Assembly (NCBI GenBank): GCA_948847595.1
Contig: CAQOGY010000004.1
Span: 1-64,000 of the forward strand
Direction of reading: 5' to 3'
DNA length: 64,000 nt
Origin: an uncultured Bacteroides sp.
GTDB taxonomy: Bacteria; Bacteroidota; Bacteroidia; Bacteroidales; Bacteroidaceae
The notes under the pieces are model-generated. The model was not told the DNA's origin, searched no databases, and worked only from the letters and a program-made list of their open reading frames with translations. The position numbers and the translations under genes were made by a program. Shown in pieces: positions 53,397 to 60,584 of the stretch (positions are counted from its first letter, which is position 1; the number at the start of each line of letters is the position of its first letter).

Positions 53397-55460
53397 ATGA
53401 AACAGAAACGATCTTTTAAAATAGGTGTTGCGGGTACGCTGCTGACTGTCGGGCTACTGACAGCAGCTTTTACTACACGCACTGCCAGTGAGTCTGTAAG
53501 GGTGATGGACCGCCCCGACACAGAATCGACGAATGTGAATTATGTGAGCTATCGGGCCCCGCTCCGTCCGTTGAACTTTATTAAGCTGCCTGTCGGCAGC
53601 ATCCAGCCGGAAGGCTGGGTAAAGAAGTACCTCGAACTGCAACGCGACGGGCTGACCGGACATCTGGGAGAAATCAGTGCCTGGCTGGAGAAAGATAATA
53701 ACGCCTGGCTGACAACCGGTGGTGATCATGGCTGGGAAGAAGTACCTTACTGGCTGAAAGGTTATGGCAACCTTGCCTATATCCTGAATGACCCGAAAAT
53801 GATTGCAGAAACAAAAACATGGATTGAAGGTGTATTTGCCAGTTGCCAGCCCGATGGATACTTCGGTCCTGTCAACGAACGGAACGGCAAGCGTGAATTG
53901 TGGGCACAGATGATTATGCTCTGGTGTCTGCAATCTTATTATGAGTATTCTCAGGACCAACGGGTTATTGACCTGATGACGAACTACTTCAAATGGCAGA
54001 TGACTGTCCCCGACGATAAACTTCTGGAAGACTATTGGGAAAACAGCCGTGGCGGTGACAACATCATCAGTATCTATTGGCTTTATAACCATACCGGAGA
54101 TGCCTTCCTGCTGGACCTTGCCAAGAAGATTCACCGCAACACAGCCGACTGGACAAAATCAACTTCCCTGCCCAACTGGCACAATGTGAACATCGCCCAG
54201 TGTTTCCGCGAACCTGCCACTTATTATATGCAGACCGGAGATTCCGCCATGCTCAAAGCCTCTTATAATGTACATCATTTGATCCGTCGCACTTTTGGCC
54301 AGGTTCCGGGCGGTATGTTCGGTGCCGACGAGAATGCCCGTCTGGGATATATCGATCCTCGTCAGGGAGTGGAAACCTGCGGACTGGTGGAACAGATGGC
54401 TTCCGATGAGATCATGCTCTGTATGACAGGTGATCCGATGTGGGCTGAGCATTGCGAAGAAGTAGCTTTCAACTCTTATCCTGCCGCTGTGATGCCGGAC
54501 TTCAAGGCTTTGCGCTACATCACTTGTCCGAATCATACTGTCAGTGACTCAAAGAACCATCATCCGGGTATTGACAACCGTGGTCCATTCCTTTCCATGA
54601 ATCCGTTCAGCAGTCGTTGCTGTCAGCATAACCATGCACAAGGCTGGCCTTATTTTTCGGAACATCTGATATTGGCAACTCCCGACAACGGTATTGCTGC
54701 CGCCATCTATGCTGCTTGCAAAGCTACGGTAAAAGTGGGTAATGGAAAAGAAATCGTCCTTCACGAAGAGACTAACTATCCTTTTGAAGAAGGCATCAAA
54801 TTCACCGTTTCTACCGATGAAAAGGTCGATTTTCCGTTCTACCTCCGCATTCCTTCATGGACTGAAGGAGCCGAAGTGCGTGTCAACGGAAAGAAGATCA
54901 GTGTGAAACCTGTATCCGGTAAATACCTTTGTATCGAACGCGAATGGGCGGATGGTGATAAAGTAGAAATGACTCTTCCGATGTCTTTGTCCATGCGTAC
55001 GTGGCAAGTCAATAAGAACAGTGTAAGTGTGGATTATGGTCCGTTGACTTTATCTCTGAAGATTGACGAGAAATATATAGAAAAAGACAGTCGTGAAACG
55101 GCTATCGGTGACTCCAAATGGCAGAAAGGTGCTGACCCGAAGAAGTGGCCTACTACTGAAATCTATGCTAACAGTCCCTGGAACTATTCGTTGGTATTGG
55201 ATAAGAAAGAGCCTTTGAAGAACTTCAAAGTCGTTCGTAAGCCCTGGCCTGCTGATAACTTCCCGTTCACGGTGGCCAATGTGCCTTTGGAAGTGAAAGC
55301 TACCGGCCGGATTATCCCCGAATGGCAGATTGACGAAACTGGACTTTGCGGTGTATTGCCCGAAGAAGATGCGGTGAAAGGCGCTAAAGAAGAGATTACA
55401 TTGATTCCGATGGGGGCGGCCCGGTTGAGAATATCGGCTTTCCCGAATACAAAGGAGTAA
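53397..55460 (+). CDS. GH127/DUF1680-family enzyme
   Basis: 687-aa protein with an N-terminal signal or anchor (about residues 8-26). It shows the GH127-type (alpha/alpha)6 barrel with the metal/catalytic set: E326 and C328 in GVETCGLVE, C408-C409 in SRCCQHN, and E312 as likely acid. Founding members are beta-L-arabinofuranosidases that use a zinc-bound Cys nucleophile. That activity is not expected on simple mannan, so this member may recognise a different sugar or the PUL target may carry arabinofuranose. C-terminal beta-sandwiches fill residues 450-687. Confidence 0.85.
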   Translation: MKQKRSFKIGVAGTLLTVGLLTAAFTTRTASESVRVMDRPDTESTNVNYVSYRAPLRPLNFIKLPVGSIQPEGWVKKYLELQRDGLTGHLGEISAWLEKDNNAWLTTGGDHGWEEVPYWLKGYGNLAYILNDPKMIAETKTWIEGVFASCQPDGYFGPVNERNGKRELWAQMIMLWCLQSYYEYSQDQRVIDLMTNYFKWQMTVPDDKLLEDYWENSRGGDNIISIYWLYNHTGDAFLLDLAKKIHRNTADWTKSTSLPNWHNVNIAQCFREPATYYMQTGDSAMLKASYNVHHLIRRTFGQVPGGMFGADENARLGYIDPRQGVETCGLVEQMASDEIMLCMTGDPMWAEHCEEVAFNSYPAAVMPDFKALRYITCPNHTVSDSKNHHPGIDNRGPFLSMNPFSSRCCQHNHAQGWPYFSEHLILATPDNGIAAAIYAACKATVKVGNGKEIVLHEETNYPFEEGIKFTVSTDEKVDFPFYLRIPSWTEGAEVRVNGKKISVKPVSGKYLCIEREWADGDKVEMTLPMSLSMRTWQVNKNSVSVDYGPLTLSLKIDEKYIEKDSRETAIGDSKWQKGADPKKWPTTEIYANSPWNYSLVLDKKEPLKNFKVVRKPWPADNFPFTVANVPLEVKATGRIIPEWQIDETGLCGVLPEEDAVKGAKEEITLIPMGAARLRISAFPNTKE

Positions 55461-55543
55461 CTGGTGATGGAATCAGTTTACTTGAATTTGTTATAAGATA
55501 AATCATTTTGATTTAGAAAGATATAAGTGTTTATGATTGCATC

Positions 55544-55615
55544 ATTGGCGAAATGACTGATTTGTGCTATTATTTGGAAAGAATGTTGCCTCCAAACTAT
55601 CAGAATTTCGCCAAT
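55544..55615. repeat. Nested inverted repeats before the second galM
   Basis: Outer arms ATTGGCGAAAT (55544-55554) and ATTTCGCCAAT (55605-55615) match perfectly. Inside lie TTTGGA (55573-55578) and TCCAAA (55591-55596). Possible operator or structured leader, 60 bp upstream of galM copy 2. Confidence 0.5.
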
Positions 55616-55674
55616 TTTGCAATCTAAATAAAAGATGTTCGTTGAACTAATTTATAATAATACTTATATCAACC

Positions 55675-56808
55675 ATGAAGAATTTAGCATTATGGGCTGT
55701 TTCTGCCCTTTTTGTAGCTGCTTGTACCCCGAAAGCCGAGCAACCAACCGACTCCGGCCTGTTAAGAACTAACTTCCAGACTGAAGTAGGTGGTAAGAAA
55801 ACCGATCTGTACACCCTTCGTAACAAGAACAACATGGAAGTTTGTGTGACGAATTTTGGTGGACGCATTGTTTCTGTGATGGTCCCCGATAAAGACGGTA
55901 AGATGCAGGATGTAGTTTTAGGTTTCGATTCTATTCAGGATTATATCAGCAAACCTTCTGATTTTGGTGCCAGCATCGGTCGTTACGCAAACCGTATCAA
56001 TCAAGGTCGATTCACATTGGACAGCATTGAATATCAGTTGCCTCAGAATAATTACGGTCATTGCCTGCATGGCGGTCCCAATGGATTCCAGTATCGTGTG
56101 TTTGACGCTGTGCAACCGAATCCGCAAGAAGTGGAACTGACTTATGTCGCTGCGGATGGCGAAGAAGGTTTCCCGGGTAACATTACCTGTAAAGTCCTGA
56201 TGAAACTGACAGACGATAATGCAATTGATATCCGCTATGAAGCAGAAACGGATAAGCCGACCATCGTAAATATGACCAATCACTCTTATTTTAATCTCGA
56301 TGGTGATGCAGCAAGCAATGCAGACCACTTGTTGATGGTGGATGCCGATTATTATACTCCGGTAGACAGCACATTCATGACAACCGGCGAGATTGTTCCG
56401 GTAGAAGGTACTCCGATGGATTTCCGCACTCCGACTCCGGTAGGGGCACGCATTAACGACTACGATTTTGTACAATTGAAGAATGGAAATGGTTATGACC
56501 ATAACTGGGTATTGAATGCCAAAGGGGATATTTCCCGTAAATGTGCTTCACTCGAATCTCCCAAAACGGGTATCGTACTGGATGTATATACCAACGAACC
56601 GGGTGTTCAGGTATATGCCGGCAACTTTCTGGATGGTTCTCTGACAGGAAAGAAAGGTATCACATATAATCAGCGTGCTTCCGTATGTCTTGAAACTCAG
56701 AAGTATCCGGATACTCCGAACAAACCGGAATGGCCTTCGGCTGTGCTTCGCCCGGGAGAAAAATACATGAGTCAGTGTATCTTTAAATTTTCTGTAGATA
56801 AGGAATAA
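55675..56808 (+). CDS. galM: Aldose 1-epimerase lipoprotein, copy 2
   Basis: 377-aa paralogue of the gene at 50058-51191, identical in length and over most of the sequence. Catalytic His (NHSYFNLDG) and Glu (VCLETQKYPD) are kept, and the lipobox is VAACTPK. Unlike copy 1 it is preceded by 214 bp of non-coding DNA with nested inverted repeats, so it may have its own promoter. It marks the end of PUL2. Confidence 0.92.
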   Translation: MKNLALWAVSALFVAACTPKAEQPTDSGLLRTNFQTEVGGKKTDLYTLRNKNNMEVCVTNFGGRIVSVMVPDKDGKMQDVVLGFDSIQDYISKPSDFGASIGRYANRINQGRFTLDSIEYQLPQNNYGHCLHGGPNGFQYRVFDAVQPNPQEVELTYVAADGEEGFPGNITCKVLMKLTDDNAIDIRYEAETDKPTIVNMTNHSYFNLDGDAASNADHLLMVDADYYTPVDSTFMTTGEIVPVEGTPMDFRTPTPVGARINDYDFVQLKNGNGYDHNWVLNAKGDISRKCASLESPKTGIVLDVYTNEPGVQVYAGNFLDGSLTGKKGITYNQRASVCLETQKYPDTPNKPEWPSAVLRPGEKYMSQCIFKFSVDKE

Positions 56809-56899
56809 TCTGCTCGCTCCCAAGAAATAAAAAAATATTTTAGTCTCACGGTCTCACTGTCTTTCTGTAAAGATCAGATAACTAGATGAATAATGAATG

Positions 56900-56996
56900 A
56901 GAGATACCTTCGGAGCAGGGTGTCTCTCATCGTTTTATCCCATAATATGCTCCCAAACAGTGTATCTCTCATCCTTTTTTAAGTTGTCTCTCATCA
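56900..56996 (+). repeat. Three direct copies of a TCTCTCATC motif
   Basis: TCTCTCATC occurs at 56923-56931, 56965-56973 and 56987-56995, each followed by T-rich sequence, with an inverted copy (ATGAGAGATAC) near 56897-56907. Part of a 600-bp stretch without genes after PUL2. Confidence 0.6.
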
Positions 56997-57106
56997 TTCT
57001 TTCTGCTACAGACTACAGCTGTATTGATTTTACTCTGCCTATCATTTGTATGTTGTGACACTTATGTCCTTAGCATATCTCCCTTACATTCTTATATTAT
57101 CTTACC

Positions 57107-57214
57107 GACATCTTCATCGTTCCACCCGGGTGAACTGATCATTGCACCTGGGTAAACCGATCGTGTCACAGACGTAGACAGTTCGTTCTACCCGGGTGGA
57201 ACGATGAAGATGTC
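57107..57214. repeat. Inverted repeat with 25-bp perfect arms and three ACCYGGGT boxes
   Basis: Arms 57107-57131 and 57190-57214 are exact reverse complements and enclose 58 nt. The ends carry ACCCGGGT, and a third box ACCTGGGT lies at 57146 in a 22-bp imperfect tandem (57123-57144 and 57145-57166). No open frame covers it. The intergenic region is 56809-57415. It could be a hairpin, a protein-binding array or a non-coding RNA; undecided. Confidence 0.7.
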
Positions 57215-57330
57215 CTTACGAAAAACTGATAACAATAATTGAAAATCAGGTGATTATAGGGTTGTTTGGATGAAGAGAAACGGTAAATCAGACAATAATT
57301 GCCGCAGTTTATAATTATGTCCGTTATTTG

Positions 57331-57362
57331 TTTGTATTCTAATAATAATTAGAGTATATTTG
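57331..57362 (+). promoter_or_regulatory. Bacteroides promoter for the DUF2059 gene
   Basis: TTTG at 57331-57334, a 20-nt spacer, then TATATTTG at 57355-57362, an exact fit to the -33/-7 consensus. The predicted leader is about 45 nt. Confidence 0.72.
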
Positions 57363-57415
57363 TAAGAATGTATAACACAATGAAGTTAACTTGACTTCAT
57401 CAACAAAACTATTAT

Positions 57416-58405
57416 ATGATGAAAAAAATCCTTTTCTTAATGGTGATCTGCGTAGCCACATCGCTTACTTCTATTTTACCGGCTTCGGCTCAGAATTCAG
57501 ACCAGACCGACGAGTACAAAACTTTACTAAAAAAGATCATGACGCTTTCCGGCAGTTCGGCATCCTCTGAAGCTATAATGTCTCAATTGATGGCGAGTAT
57601 GAAAAATGGGCCTTTCCAACAAGGTGAGGCTTATTGGAAAGATTTTGCTTCAAAATGGACACGGAAGATTGAAGATAAAGTCATGGAAGTATATGCTCCT
57701 ATTTACCGGCAACACATGACATTGGATGAACTGAAAAAAGTGGTTGCTTTTTATGAATCTCCTGCGGGAAGAAAACTTGGGGAGACTGCAACTGCCGTTG
57801 CAACTGAATCAATGCCGATGATACAACAGCTGTCAATGGAAATGGTGCAGGAAATGATGCCGAAGCTTCAGAAATCAAGAGAGTTGGTAAGGGATGACGC
57901 TGCCGAACAGGCCAAGACACGCGATCAAAAGTTATTTGATGCGGCTTATACAGCTCCTAAAGATAGCATAGAGATCGTTGCCGATAGAACCTATGAGCAT
58001 GGCATGGGTACAAAGCCTTTATTGCATTCTATTGAAAGAAGGAAAGATGATACTAAAGTTACGTTCCTGCAACCCATCTATTTCGACTGGCAATGGATGT
58101 ACTATAGCCCGGGATTTAAAATAGTAGATAAGAAAACCGGTGATGAATACATGGTGAGAGGATACGATGGTGGCGCACCTATGGATAAGTTGATGATTAT
58201 TAAAGGTTGCAATCGTAAATACATATATGTCAGCCTGTTGTTCCCCAAATTGAAAAAGAACGTGAAGGAAATCGATATAATAGAGGCGCTGACTGATAAA
58301 GAGGAGTTGCCTTCCAATGATGACGGTAAAGCTAAGTCTTATTTTGATGTAAAAGTGGACGATTATTTGGTACTTTCCAGAGAAAACAAGAAAGTCTATT
58401 ATTGA
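57416..58405 (+). CDS. DUF2059-like exported protein
   Basis: 329-aa protein with a signal peptide ending PASAQ. Residues about 30-150 match the helical DUF2059 pattern (YAPIYRQHMTLDELKKVVAFYESPAGRKL). The C-terminal half (about 175-329) is beta-rich and not recognised. Function of the family is unknown. It has its own consensus promoter and is followed after 25 bp by small hypothetical genes. Confidence 0.75.
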   Translation: MMKKILFLMVICVATSLTSILPASAQNSDQTDEYKTLLKKIMTLSGSSASSEAIMSQLMASMKNGPFQQGEAYWKDFASKWTRKIEDKVMEVYAPIYRQHMTLDELKKVVAFYESPAGRKLGETATAVATESMPMIQQLSMEMVQEMMPKLQKSRELVRDDAAEQAKTRDQKLFDAAYTAPKDSIEIVADRTYEHGMGTKPLLHSIERRKDDTKVTFLQPIYFDWQWMYYSPGFKIVDKKTGDEYMVRGYDGGAPMDKLMIIKGCNRKYIYVSLLFPKLKKNVKEIDIIEALTDKEELPSNDDGKAKSYFDVKVDDYLVLSRENKKVYY

Positions 58406-58430
58406 TTAAATCTTGTAATAAATAAAAGAT

Positions 58431-58733
58431 ATGATCGGTTTAGAAATACGCATAAATGATGAAGATCCGATTACTGTGGCTTCTGATAATTTGGTTTTTG
58501 TAAACTTATTACATGGATATTCTTCCGATCGGATTATGGTAATGGGAAGTGATCTTTTACATTACCTTACCTGGTTCGACGGAAGACCTGAAGTTGGTGA
58601 TAAGGTATTAATTAGAATTGTTGACACTGATAAGGTGGCACCAGTTTTGACCATGAAGGACTGTGATAGGTATGAAATAAAGCAGTGGTATGAACGGTTA
58701 AAGGTTGAACTGCAAGAAAAAGGACTGATATAG
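58431..58733 (+). CDS. Small hypothetical protein
   Basis: 100-aa acidic protein without signal or membrane segment. It has a beta-rich start (MIGLEIRINDEDPITVAS), a central WFDGRPEVGDKVLIRIVD segment and a C-terminal helix. The pattern aromatic-x-G-x-EVGD-x-(V/I) recurs in the next gene (WNGGTLEVGDEIEVEF), suggesting related folds. No family recognised. The tandem arrangement in an AT-rich patch resembles immunity-gene clusters, but this is only context. Confidence 0.65.
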   Translation: MIGLEIRINDEDPITVASDNLVFVNLLHGYSSDRIMVMGSDLLHYLTWFDGRPEVGDKVLIRIVDTDKVAPVLTMKDCDRYEIKQWYERLKVELQEKGLI

Positions 58734-58738
58734 AAGAT

Positions 58739-59119
58739 ATGAAAGGATTGATTATAAAACGAGGGAATGAGGTTTGTAAAGCGGGCATCCCTGATAACGG
58801 GGTTAGCTTGATGGTAAATATTACACGTTATGAGGGTGCTTACTGGAACGTGGGTGGTTTGAAAATGCCTGGAGATGTTCATGTTACATGGAATGGAGGT
58901 ACGCTTGAAGTAGGAGATGAAATAGAGGTGGAATTTGCGGAGTTTGATGAGGCTACGTTGCCTGACACAGAAGAAAGCCATAAATCTCTGTTAGATACAA
59001 TAGCATTGACACATGTTGATGATAGTCCGGATATGTGGAATCGAAAACTTGATACCTATAATCGGTTGAAAAAAATGCTGAAGGATGAGAATGATAATAT
59101 AATATTGAAAATGGAATAG
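58739..59119 (+). CDS. Small hypothetical protein, relative of the preceding gene
   Basis: 126-aa acidic cytosolic-type protein starting 5 bp after the preceding stop, so translationally linked. It has a predicted beta-sheet N-terminal half with GGTLEVGDEIEVEFAEFDEA and a charged helical C-terminus. No known family. The shared EVGD segment suggests the two proteins are diverged copies or partners. Confidence 0.65.
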   Translation: MKGLIIKRGNEVCKAGIPDNGVSLMVNITRYEGAYWNVGGLKMPGDVHVTWNGGTLEVGDEIEVEFAEFDEATLPDTEESHKSLLDTIALTHVDDSPDMWNRKLDTYNRLKKMLKDENDNIILKME

Positions 59120-59164
59120 AAAACAGCGTGATATAGTGAAAGTGCACTTTACAGATTATTAGAC

Positions 59165-59443
59165 ATGAATATAAAATTTGATGTTATGAATGAAACAGGA
59201 AAAGCTAGTTTAATGAGCCGCATAATTATTGGGATAATCGGTCTTATTATGTTTTCCCTAAATGTGTATCTTTACATTTGGGACCCTTTGGAGAAACATT
59301 ATGATTTAAATAAAATAGTATTTGGTTGGCTCATTGTTTTGTTTATACTTAATTATTTATTTCGACATAGTAAATGTTGGAAGATAGGATACGTTATATC
59401 TATAATACTTCTTGCTTTAGCCTATTTTATAATTCCAATGTAG
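59165..59443 (+). CDS. Small membrane protein
   Basis: 92 aa with three predicted membrane segments (about residues 18-38, 50-66 and 73-90) separated by short charged loops. No family recognised. It may be an immunity-type or regulatory membrane protein given its position among small AT-rich genes. Codon use is AT-rich compared with PUL2. Confidence 0.55.
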   Translation: MNIKFDVMNETGKASLMSRIIIGIIGLIMFSLNVYLYIWDPLEKHYDLNKIVFGWLIVLFILNYLFRHSKCWKIGYVISIILLALAYFIIPM

Positions 59444-59470
59444 GCCAAAGGTAAGTAAATAAGCAATAGT

Positions 59471-59743
59471 ATGAAAGTCCTTATTTTTGATCTGACATAT
59501 TTAATCGCTATTGTCTTTTTAGGTATGTGTATATATAATGGTGAGAATATATTGACTCATATTTATTGGACAAGGCTGGTGGTTTTTATTTTTGTCGGGA
59601 TATGTGCCGTTTTAGGGATCGGCTCATTTATAAATGAAGTAATTGCAAAAAAGATGAAGCCTGGTTTCGTTTCTTATATTAGGGCGATAGTAGGAATGGT
59701 TTATATCATATTATTGGTAGTTTCAAATAAAACAGCCTGTTAA
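59471..59743 (+). CDS. Small membrane protein
   Basis: 90 aa with three predicted membrane segments (about 4-22, 33-54 and 68-85). Not recognisably homologous to the preceding membrane protein. Function unknown; same accessory patch. Confidence 0.55.
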   Translation: MKVLIFDLTYLIAIVFLGMCIYNGENILTHIYWTRLVVFIFVGICAVLGIGSFINEVIAKKMKPGFVSYIRAIVGMVYIILLVVSNKTAC

Positions 59744-59747
59744 TGGA

Positions 59748-59779
59748 TTTGTATAATGAATGGGGATGTTTTATTTTTG
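59748..59779 (+). promoter_or_regulatory. Bacteroides promoter before a decayed gene
   Basis: TTTG at 59748-59751, a 20-nt spacer, TATTTTTG at 59772-59779. Exact consensus, about 20 bp upstream of the ATG at 59801. Confidence 0.68.
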
Positions 59780-59800
59780 CAGTGTTTAAAATAAGATACG

Positions 59801-60044
59801 ATGAATAAAAGAGTAACAATACAATTCGCTGACTTTATAAAGAGTAGGATTATCAGTTTATACGTATTCTCAATCTTATGCGAATGGCTATGTATCAGGA
59901 AATTCTATATCATTTAATAGTACGGGGAAAATTAAGGCAACTATAACTCAGGTTGTTGGCTTTAACCTTTCTTATGTTATTAATTCTTCAGGGACATACG
60001 ATAAGAGTGCGGGAAAGGGAAGTGTTACAGTTTCTGCATATTAA
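59801..60044 (+). pseudogene. Decayed small gene (frameshift or deletion remnant)
   Basis: The ATG at 59801 follows a consensus promoter and starts MNKRVTIQFADFIKS, but that frame closes after about 38 codons. Another frame, open from 59841 to the stop at 60042-60044, encodes 65 residues of a regular beta-type, Ser/Thr/Gly/Tyr-rich sequence (YTYSQSYANGYVSGN, SSGTYDKSAGKGSVTVSAY) that looks like the C-terminus of a real protein. It has no start codon of its own after the upstream stop. Likely the two ends of a gene that lost its middle or its frame. Confidence 0.5.
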
Positions 60045-60065
60045 TGATTATTGAGAATAAAAATT

Positions 60066-60281
60066 ATGATTATGCCTCCAATGTTTTTTGAAATTGTTTA
60101 TGTTCTGATTTTGTTGATTGGGATATTGGTCGTGTTGAAAAGTCATCAACTTACTAAACCATATAAATATTTATGGGTCATTTTGGTTTTGTTATTTAAT
60201 CTGTTAGGCATAATTGCCTTTTTGATATGGAAACAGTATCTTAACAAAATGAGCAATAGTGGATCGCATGGAAATGTCTGA
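60066..60281 (+). CDS. PLDc_N-like small membrane protein
   Basis: 71 aa from the ATG at 60066 (a TTG at 60051 is less likely). Two membrane segments (about 7-24 and 35-55) end in LLGIIAFLIWKQ, as in the phospholipase-D N-terminal-like (PLDc_N) family of two-helix proteins found near immunity and stress genes. Role unknown. Last small gene of the patch. Confidence 0.6.
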   Translation: MIMPPMFFEIVYVLILLIGILVVLKSHQLTKPYKYLWVILVLLFNLLGIIAFLIWKQYLNKMSNSGSHGNV

Positions 60282-60380
60282 TTTGATATATAATATGAAT
60301 CGGGTAAACTTTTTTCTCTATGCTCTTTGTAAATCCGGGATGGATTGAATAGACCATTGAAACTGGTTGTTTTTCTTTGA

Positions 60381-60416
60381 TTTAGCCACCGTTATTATGA
60401 TGGTGGCTAAATTTCT
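60381..60416 (+). terminator. Terminator-like hairpin
   Basis: TTTAGCCACC (60381-60390) and GGTGGCTAAA (60402-60411) pair perfectly over 10 bp around an 11-nt loop, followed by TTTC. It is about 100 bp after the PLDc_N-like gene. The rest of 60282-60584 holds no gene. Confidence 0.65.
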
Positions 60417-60499
60417 TATCTTAGATAAAGATACAGGAGGTGCTCCTTTTTTCATAAATGCCATTGTCGTTTCTGTCTATAACCATAAAACATACTTGA

Positions 60500-60541
60500 A
60501 ATCGGAAGTTTTTAGGGGTATACCCCTAAAAACTTCCGATT
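60500..60541. repeat. 42-bp perfect palindrome upstream of the AAA/DUF4143 ATPase
   Basis: Every base from 60500 to 60541 pairs with its mirror partner, with no loop (half-site TACCCCTAAAAACTTCCGAT). A partial third copy (CCCTAAAAACTTC) lies at about 60566-60578, just before the start codon. The -7 box at 60549 puts the palindrome over the -33 region, as expected for an operator. Confidence 0.85.
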
Positions 60542-60548
60542 AATTATT

Positions 60549-60556
60549 TATATTTG
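60549..60556 (+). promoter_or_regulatory. Candidate -7 box of the AAA/DUF4143 gene
   Basis: TATATTTG, exact TAnnTTTG, 28 bp before the ATG. The -33 position falls inside the palindrome and does not read TTTG. Confidence 0.45.
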
Positions 60557-60584
60557 TGTCTATAACCCTAAAAACTTCAGTTGT

